64,000 bases of DNA. It comes from Variovorax terrae (GTDB lineage: Bacteria; Pseudomonadota; Gammaproteobacteria; Burkholderiales; Burkholderiaceae_C). The stretch is from contig NZ_JALGBI010000001.1 of NCBI RefSeq assembly GCF_022809125.1, forward strand, positions 1,922,001-1,986,000, read 5' to 3'. The translations under genes and the position numbers were made by a program. The notes beneath the pieces are model-generated. The model was given only the letters and a program-made list of their open reading frames with translations. It was not told where the DNA came from and searched no databases. Shown here one piece after another: positions 59,013 through 64,000 of the stretch; the stretch's first letter is position 1, and every line of letters starts with the position of its first letter.

Positions 59013-59990
59013 ATGCGCCGTGCATTCCTGTTGAAAATGGCCGCCGCCTCGCTGGCCCTCGTCGCGACGCTGGGCTCGGCGGCCACCCCACCGTTCCCGG
59101 TCAAGCCGGTCCGCATCATCATCGGCTTCGCCGCCGGCGGCACCACCGACCTGGTCGGGCGCCTGGTGGCACAGCGGCTCGGCGAAGCCTGGGGCCAGAC
59201 GGTGGTGGTGGAAAACCGCACCGGCGCCAGCGGCATGATCGCGGCCGAAGCGGTGGCCAAGGCCGCGCCCGATGGCTACACGCTGCTGGTTTCGCCGCAG
59301 ACCAGCCTCGCGGTCGCCCCGGCGCTCTACGGCAAGGCCACCTATGACACGATGCGCGATTTCAGCCCCATCACGCTGATGGGCTCGACGCCGACCATCA
59401 TGGTCGTCAACCCGGCCTTTCCGGTGAAGACCTTCGCCGAGTTCGTCGACTTCGCGCGACGCAGCCAGACGCCGGTGAGCTATGGCTCCGGCGGCGTGGG
59501 CTCGTCGCCGCACATGGCCGGCGAACTGCTGAGCGCGCAACTGGGCATCCGCCAGACCCACGTGCCGTACAAGGGCGAGAACCCGGCGCTCATCGACACG
59601 ATCGGCGGGCAGGTTCCCATCATGTATGGCAACGTGTCGGCGGTGGTGAACCAGATCAAGGCCGGCAAGCTGCGGGCGATCGCCAACACCGGCAGCGCGC
59701 GCTCGCCGCTGCTGCCCGAGGTGCCGACGATCGCGGAATCCGGCCTCAAGGACTTTGCCATCGCCACCTGGTTCGGCCTGCTCGGTCCGGCCGGCATGCC
59801 GGCGGAGCAGGTCGCGCGCATCCAGCGCGACGTGGCGCGGGTGCTGGGCCTGCCGGAGGTGCGCAGCCGCTTTGCCGAGCTGGGCGTCGACATCGTGGCG
59901 AACACGCCGGAAGAGTTCGGGACCTACCTGCGCGGCGAGGTGGTGCGCTACACCAAGGTGATCAAGGACGCCGGCATCAAGCCCGAATGA
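59013..59990 (+). CDS. Bug/TctC-type solute-binding protein
   Basis: A 325-residue periplasmic binding protein with a signal peptide ending near LGSAA (residue 24). It carries FPVKPVRIIIGFAAGGTTDLVGRLV, VVENRTGASGMIAAEAVAKA, and GSGGVGSSPHMAGELLSAQLG. AGGAG at 59000-59004 marks the start. It is the third Bug protein in the window and is followed 33 bp later by a GlxR-like reductase gene. Confidence 0.92.
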   Translation: MRRAFLLKMAAASLALVATLGSAATPPFPVKPVRIIIGFAAGGTTDLVGRLVAQRLGEAWGQTVVVENRTGASGMIAAEAVAKAAPDGYTLLVSPQTSLAVAPALYGKATYDTMRDFSPITLMGSTPTIMVVNPAFPVKTFAEFVDFARRSQTPVSYGSGGVGSSPHMAGELLSAQLGIRQTHVPYKGENPALIDTIGGQVPIMYGNVSAVVNQIKAGKLRAIANTGSARSPLLPEVPTIAESGLKDFAIATWFGLLGPAGMPAEQVARIQRDVARVLGLPEVRSRFAELGVDIVANTPEEFGTYLRGEVVRYTKVIKDAGIKPE

Positions 59991-60023
59991 CGGCCAGCCC
60001 TTTCAGGAAAAAGAAGGAATATC

Positions 60024-60914
60024 GTGACCCCACAACGACTCGGCTTCATCGGCCTCGGCATCATGGGCACGCCCATGGCCCAGCATCTGTGCGCCGCAGG
60101 ACATGAACTCTTCGTCCACACGCGCCGCCAGGTGCCGGCGGCCCTGCTGGAAGCCGGCGCCGTCGCCTGCGCCAGCGGCGCCGAGGTGGCGCGCCAGGCC
60201 GACACCGTCTTCCTGATGCTGCCTGACACGCCCGACGTCGCCGCCGTGCTGTTCGGCGACGGCGGGGTGGCGGCGGCCCTGGCGCCGGGCAAGACGGTGG
60301 TGGACATGAGTTCGATCTCGCCGATCGAGACCCGGGCCTTCGCCGGCAGGATCGGCGCCCTGGGCTGCGACTACCTGGATGCGCCTGTCTCCGGCGGCGA
60401 GGTCGGGGCCAGGGCCGCGTCGCTCACCATCATGGTCGGCGGACCGGAAGCCGCCTTCGACCGCGTCCGGCCACTGTTCGCGCTGATGGGCAAGAACATC
60501 ACGCATGTCGGCGGCAACGGCGACGGCCAGGCCACCAAGGTGGCCAACCAGATCATCGTGGCACTGAACATCGCCGCGGTGAGCGAGGCGCTGCTGTTCG
60601 CCAGCAAGGCCGGCGCCGATCCCGCCAAGGTACGCCAGGCGCTGATGGGTGGGTTTGCGGCCAGCCGCGTGCTCGAAGTGCATGGCGAACGCATGATCCA
60701 GCGCAGCTTCGCGCCAGGATTCCGCATCGGCTTGCACCAGAAGGACTTGAATCTCGCGCTGCAGGGCGCCAAGGCCATGAATGTCTCGCTGCCACAGACG
60801 GCGGGCGCGGCCCAACTGATGCAGGCCTGCGCGGCCCAGGGCTGGGACCAGCTCGACCATTCCGCCCTGGTGAAGGCGCTGGAGCTGATGGCGCAGCACG
60901 ACGTCGCGGGCTGA
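60024..60914 (+). CDS. 2-hydroxy-3-oxopropionate (tartronate semialdehyde) reductase-like
   Basis: A 296-residue beta-hydroxyacid dehydrogenase. It has RLGFIGLGIMGTPMAQHLCAAGH, the substrate site YLDAPVSGGEVGARAASLTIMVGG, the catalytic Lys in GDGQATKVANQIIVALNIAAVSEAL, and GFAASRVLEVHGERMIQRSFAPGFRIGLHQKDLNLAL. These closely match E. coli GarR/GlxR, which reduces tartronate semialdehyde to glycerate. It starts with GTG 60024 after AAGGAA. It ends the plus-strand operon. Confidence 0.92.
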   Translation: MTPQRLGFIGLGIMGTPMAQHLCAAGHELFVHTRRQVPAALLEAGAVACASGAEVARQADTVFLMLPDTPDVAAVLFGDGGVAAALAPGKTVVDMSSISPIETRAFAGRIGALGCDYLDAPVSGGEVGARAASLTIMVGGPEAAFDRVRPLFALMGKNITHVGGNGDGQATKVANQIIVALNIAAVSEALLFASKAGADPAKVRQALMGGFAASRVLEVHGERMIQRSFAPGFRIGLHQKDLNLALQGAKAMNVSLPQTAGAAQLMQACAAQGWDQLDHSALVKALELMAQHDVAG

Positions 60915-61228
60915 AGCCGCCCCGGCTTCTTGGGCCGAAAGGCCCCGCTTTCTGCGGCTTTCCTTGGCGGCGGCAGGCGCCTCGCGCCCCGACTCGCAGC
61001 AAGGATCAGGCAATCTGGCCGGGCTGCGGATTTACTCTAGGAAATTGGGGTGGTACCGCACCGCCCAGCCGCGCTTTGCGCAATTCGCAACGCCGCGCGG
61101 TGGGCGATCACCCTTGTCCCGACATATTGCGAAGACAAAATTGACTCAAACCTATTACATTTAGGTAGTTTCAATTTGAAACAAAATGGTGCGAGATACG
61201 ATTTCCCCGTCTCAAGGAAGAGTCCGCC
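60915..61228. other. 314-bp intergenic region with low-GC block
   Basis: No gene is seen. The first ~45 bp contain weak GC-rich hairpins that may end the GlxR operon. From about 61120 to 61200 base composition turns markedly A/T-rich, with TTGACT at 61141 and a GTTTCAA/TTGAAAC palindrome, marking the start of a differently composed region. Confidence 0.6.
61168..61182. promoter_or_regulatory. GTTTCAA-T-TTGAAAC palindrome in A/T-rich block
   Basis: A perfect 7-bp inverted repeat with one central base. It lies 47 bp before the small Cys-rich protein gene, 22 bp after a TTGACT that could be a -35 element. A candidate operator. Confidence 0.4.
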
Positions 61229-61459
61229 GTGAGCTTGTCCCTCAATAGATGCTCCTGCGCAGGAGCCGAATACGCCCGGATCACGCGCAGCGCGTGGATG
61301 CGGTTGTTCCCGTCCCGGCGCCTCTACCAGTGCAGCGAATGCCATGCACGGATCTTCGGCCTGAAGAAGGAAATGGACGCACTCAACTGGGCGATGACCA
61401 CCGCGAAATTCTTCGCCGCGGCGGCCAAGCCATCCCCCTCAGGCAAATCCAGGTTCTAA
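61229..61459 (+). CDS. small Cys-rich (zinc-ribbon-like) protein
   Basis: A 76-residue protein. The N-terminal half holds CSCAGAEYARITRSAWMRLFPSRRLYQCSECHARIF, with a C-x-C and a later C-x2-C pair around a basic Trp/Arg-rich part, which fits a small zinc ribbon. The GTG start is supported by AAGGAAG (61214-61220) with 8-base spacing. The C-terminal half has a short helix (MDALNWAMTTAKFFAAAAK). Function unknown. It lies in an A/T-rich island upstream of the two-partner secretion genes and could be a regulator or simply a small exported-type zinc protein. Confidence 0.55.
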   Translation: MSLSLNRCSCAGAEYARITRSAWMRLFPSRRLYQCSECHARIFGLKKEMDALNWAMTTAKFFAAAAKPSPSGKSRF

Positions 61460-61682
61460 GCCTCCTATCCTGCCGAGCCGCGGGAAGGCCGCCTGGTGCC
61501 GCTGAGGGGAACCAACATCGTGCGCCAAGCCCGGCGTGCCAGGCGCGGCAACCCCAGGGCCAGAGCCCGCAGCCACGCAAGCACCACACGTTCGGATACA
61601 GCCTAAAGTTGCAAAAATGCACCAGTATTTTGTCTAATTGTTGATTTTGTAACTATTTGAAATTAGCATTTCCGCTCATCCT
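61460..61682. other. 223-bp intergenic region before the TpsB gene
   Basis: No gene is seen. The second half (about 61605-61680) is strongly A/T-rich and probably carries the promoter of the two-partner secretion operon. Confidence 0.5.
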
Positions 61683-63341
61683 ATGGGCGGAGCCATGAGA
61701 AGAAAAAAAAGATCCGCGCACCTCGCATGCGCAGTCCTGTTGCTGGCCGCATGGTCAGCGTTTGCGCAAGACACGTTCCCCATCCGTGAGTTCCGGATCG
61801 AGGGCGACACACCTCTTCCACGCACAAGGCTGCAGGAGCTGGTGGCACCGCTGGTGGGGCCTCAACGCGGCCTGGCCGATCTGAATGCCGCGGTGCAGGC
61901 GCTGCAGGGCGCCTTTCGTGACGCAGGGTATGGCGGCATCGACGTCATCGTGCCCGAGCAGGAGCTCACCGCCGGCGTCGTGACGCTGCGCGTGCAGCAG
62001 AACCGCATCGCCCGCGTGAACGTCAGCGGCAACACGTATTTCAGCGAGGCCAACATCCGCGCCAGCCTGCCCGCGCTGCAGCCGGGCGAAGCTCCGAACC
62101 TGCGCCGCATCTCCGAATCGGTGCAACTCGCCAACGACAACCCGGCCAAGCAGGTGACCGTGGTGCTGGCCGACGGCGATGCGCCGGGCACGCTGGACGC
62201 CCGGGTCGACGTCGCCGACCAGGCGCCGCTCAAGATGATCCTGACGCTGGACAACAGCGGCACCCCAGGAACCGGCCGCTGGCGCACCGGCGTGGCGGTG
62301 CAGCACGGCAACCTGCTGGACCGCGACATCGTGGCCACGGCGGCCTACACCACCTCGCCGGACAAGCCTTCGGGCGTCACCGTCAACCTGTATTCGCTGG
62401 GCTTGCGCGTGCCGCTCTATGCGGTCGGCGACAGCCTGGACCTGATCTACGGCAAGTCCGACGTCAACACCCCCGCATCCCTGCCCACGCTGGGCGGGCT
62501 GCTGGGCCTGACGGGCAAGGGCAACATCTATGCCCTGCGCTGGAACCACATCTTCGCGCGCCGCGGCGAAACCACCAGCCGCGTCGTTGTCGGGCTGGAC
62601 CGCAAGGAAATTGGCTCGCGCTGCGACCTCGGCGGCGCGCCGGTAGACATCTCGCCGCCCACGCCGCCAATCGCCACCTGCGTGCCCTACACGCTGCAGC
62701 CGCTGTCAGTGACCTATTCGGCCCAGACACTCTCCGGCGCGACGGTGTTCGGCTGGAACGCGGGCCTGATGCGCAACATCGCCACCGGCACGCGCTACAC
62801 CAACCTGGACGGCCGCGTGGACCGCTACTCGTATCTCACGGCAGGCAACCGCTCCACGCGCGACGGCTTCATGGCGCTGCGCGGCGGCGCGTCGGTGCTC
62901 CAGGTGCTGCCGCGGACATGGGAGCTGCGCCTGACCGGCACGTTCCAGTACGCGCGCGACCCGCTTCCCTCGGGCGAGCAGATCGGCCTGGCCGGCGCCA
63001 GCGCGGTGCGCGGCTTCATCGAGCGTGCCGTGTCCACCGACAGCGGCATGGTGCTCAATACCGAGTTGCAGACGCCGGATCTGGCACCGAGCACCGGCGT
63101 ACCCGGCACCCTGCGTGTTGCGGCCTTCGTCGATGCCGCGCACGGCACCAACCGCAATGTGGGCGCATCGGCCGTGCCTGCCCGCGCCACGCTCACCAGC
63201 GCAGGCATGGGCCTGCGCTATGCCTACGGGCGCGACGTCAGCCTGCGACTGGACCTGGCCCGCGTGGGCAACGCCGGCCCCTCCCTCACCGAACGCAGCG
63301 GTGACTGGCGCGCGCATCTGGCGGTCGTCGTCGGCTTCTAG
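61683..63341 (+). CDS. TpsB/ShlB-FhaC-type outer-membrane transporter
   Basis: The outer-membrane pore of a two-partner secretion system, 552 residues. The signal peptide (RRKKRSAHLACAVLLLAAWSAFAQ) is followed by a POTRA domain (FPIREFRIEGDTPLPRTRLQELVAPLVG..LNAAVQALQGAFRDAGY) and IARVNVSGNTYFSEANIRASLPALQPGEAPNL. A beta-barrel of ShlB type follows, with QIGLAGASAVRGFIERAVSTDSGMVLNTEL near residue 445 (conserved VRGF of strand/loop L6) and a C-terminal strand ending in Phe. The first ATG 61683 is given; ATG 61695 is possible. The exoprotein gene starts 10 bp downstream. Confidence 0.92.
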   Translation: MGGAMRRKKRSAHLACAVLLLAAWSAFAQDTFPIREFRIEGDTPLPRTRLQELVAPLVGPQRGLADLNAAVQALQGAFRDAGYGGIDVIVPEQELTAGVVTLRVQQNRIARVNVSGNTYFSEANIRASLPALQPGEAPNLRRISESVQLANDNPAKQVTVVLADGDAPGTLDARVDVADQAPLKMILTLDNSGTPGTGRWRTGVAVQHGNLLDRDIVATAAYTTSPDKPSGVTVNLYSLGLRVPLYAVGDSLDLIYGKSDVNTPASLPTLGGLLGLTGKGNIYALRWNHIFARRGETTSRVVVGLDRKEIGSRCDLGGAPVDISPPTPPIATCVPYTLQPLSVTYSAQTLSGATVFGWNAGLMRNIATGTRYTNLDGRVDRYSYLTAGNRSTRDGFMALRGGASVLQVLPRTWELRLTGTFQYARDPLPSGEQIGLAGASAVRGFIERAVSTDSGMVLNTELQTPDLAPSTGVPGTLRVAAFVDAAHGTNRNVGASAVPARATLTSAGMGLRYAYGRDVSLRLDLARVGNAGPSLTERSGDWRAHLAVVVGF

Positions 63342-63351
63342 GAGTCCTTTC

Positions 63352-64000
63352 ATGAAAACAACACCCTCCTGGCGCCATCACCTGCTCGCTGCGGCCGTGT
63401 TCGCCGCCTGCCAGCCGGCCGGCGCGCAGCTCGCACCGAATGCCTTGCCCACCGGCGGCACCGTTTCCGCCGGCCAGGCCACGTTCACCACGCAGGGCAG
63501 CGTGCTGCGCATCGACCAGGCCACGCAACGCGCCATCATCAACTTCAACACCTTCGACATCGGCGCATCGGCCAAAGTGAACGTGTCCCAGCCCAACGCG
63601 GCCTCGGCGCTGCTGGCGCGCACCCTGTCGGCCAATCCGTCGCAGATCCAGGGGCAGTTGCAGGCCAACGGCGCCGTCTGGCTGGTCAACCCGGCCGGCA
63701 TCCTGGTCGGACCGAATGCGCGCATCGACGTGGGCCAGTTCGTCGCCACCACGCTCAAGGTCAACGACGGCGACTTCCTCGCCGGCCGGCTGACCTTCGG
63801 CGATGGCAGCGCGGCCACCGGTGCTGTGCGCAACCTCGGTGATATCCGCGCCGCCTCGGGCGGCAGCGTCTACCTGGTCGGGGCCGACGTCGAGAACGCC
63901 GGCACGATCACGGCACCCGGCGGCAGCGTGGCACTGGCCGCCGGCAAGACGGTACAGATCATGGACACGGCCACGCCCGGCGTCAGCGTCCAGGTCACCG
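63352..64000 (+). CDS. TpsA filamentous-hemagglutinin-type exoprotein (5' part)
   Basis: The first 216 codons of a large secreted protein; the frame runs off the window. A signal peptide (HHLLAAAVFAACQPAGAQ) is followed by the TPS secretion domain: TVSAGQATFTTQGSVLRIDQ, INFNTFDIG and VWLVNPAGILVGPNARIDVG with NPAGI (residues 113-117) replacing the usual NPNGI. Repeat-like NVENAGTITAPGGSVALAAGK at the end marks the start of the beta-helix. AGGAG lies 7 bases before the ATG. It is the substrate of the adjacent TpsB pore. Whether it is an adhesin, a haemolysin or a contact-dependent inhibition toxin cannot be told from this part. Confidence 0.92.
   Translation, partial: MKTTPSWRHHLLAAAVFAACQPAGAQLAPNALPTGGTVSAGQATFTTQGSVLRIDQATQRAIINFNTFDIGASAKVNVSQPNAASALLARTLSANPSQIQGQLQANGAVWLVNPAGILVGPNARIDVGQFVATTLKVNDGDFLAGRLTFGDGSAATGAVRNLGDIRAASGGSVYLVGADVENAGTITAPGGSVALAAGKTVQIMDTATPGVSVQVT

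Noticed and set aside
60932..60960. GGGCC-GAAA-GGCCC and CCGC/GCGG hairpins after the GlxR-like gene.
   Set aside because: The stems are short and no T-run follows, so a rho-independent terminator is not supported.
61460..61640. A plus-strand frame through 61249-61644 overlapping the Cys-rich gene.
   Set aside because: It has no recognisable features and the Cys-rich frame has the better ribosome site and ordered sequence.

Overview
The window is GC-rich bacterial chromosome, with strong G/C third-position bias and long spurious open frames on the antisense strands. Gene content and order (clpS-clpA, sodB-xseA, exbB-exbD-lpxK-Trm112-kdsB-adk, lexA), several orphan Bug/TctC-type solute-binding proteins, and short dispersed palindromic repeats all fit a beta-proteobacterium of the order Burkholderiales, most likely family Comamonadaceae (Variovorax/Ramlibacter/Polaromonas-like). 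The genus is inference. No rRNA, tRNA, insertion sequence, integrase or CRISPR array was seen.

Layout. 1-5185: nucleobase metabolism, with the end of a URC1-type GTP-cyclohydrolase-II homologue, a URC4 (DUF1688) protein, upp, a secreted nucleoside phosphorylase/nucleosidase-fold protein, a VOC protein and a CodA-type cytosine deaminase. This looks like cytosine to uracil to UMP feeding the URC uracil-degradation route. 5317-7501: a D-tartrate-dehydratase-like enolase-superfamily enzyme diverging from a LysR regulator. 7568-14539: a tight five-gene operon (AtuA-like, GST, acyl-CoA ligase, Bug protein, enoyl-CoA hydratase) diverging from a LysR regulator, with a clear dyad between them. 14536-23660: mixed housekeeping and orphan genes (ketopantoate-reductase family, YebC-like, DUF3297, double-CDGSH protein, sirtuin, exonuclease I, serine beta-lactamase-like hydrolase, cardiolipin synthase). 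23765-34064: core genes (clpA, clpS, a cold-shock protein, dimeric-type icd, DUF192, monomeric-type idh, sodB, xseA). 34409-38383: exbB, exbD, lpxK, Trm112, kdsB, adk (energy transduction, then Kdo/lipid A supply). 38561-43942: asparaginase, lexA with two LexA boxes, a Cdd1/HhH protein, DUF1993, a hydroxyacid dehydrogenase and an MFS exporter. 43963-51764: a FimV-like protein, then 3-hydroxyacyl-CoA dehydrogenase, enoyl-CoA hydratase, a Crp/Fnr regulator, an aminoglycoside-phosphotransferase-fold kinase and an ACAD11-like acyl-CoA dehydrogenase. The last two resemble the LvaA/LvaC 4-hydroxyacid module. 53310-60914: two divergent hydroxy-/sugar-acid operons around a GntR regulator with a palindromic operator. 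61229-64000: a lower-GC intergenic region, a small Cys-rich protein and a two-partner secretion pair (TpsB transporter, start of the TpsA exoprotein).

The most unusual structure is a family of about 50-70 bp double-hairpin repeats (eight recognisable copies). Some lie between genes, where one also forms a terminator, and four lie in frame inside coding sequences (xseA, lpxK, asparaginase and a small hypothetical gene). A second, longer repeat family has two near-identical inverted copies about 33 kb apart, and a related element sits between exbB and exbD. The metabolic novelties worth testing are the URC-codA cluster, the AtuA-like operon and the LvaA/LvaC-like pair.
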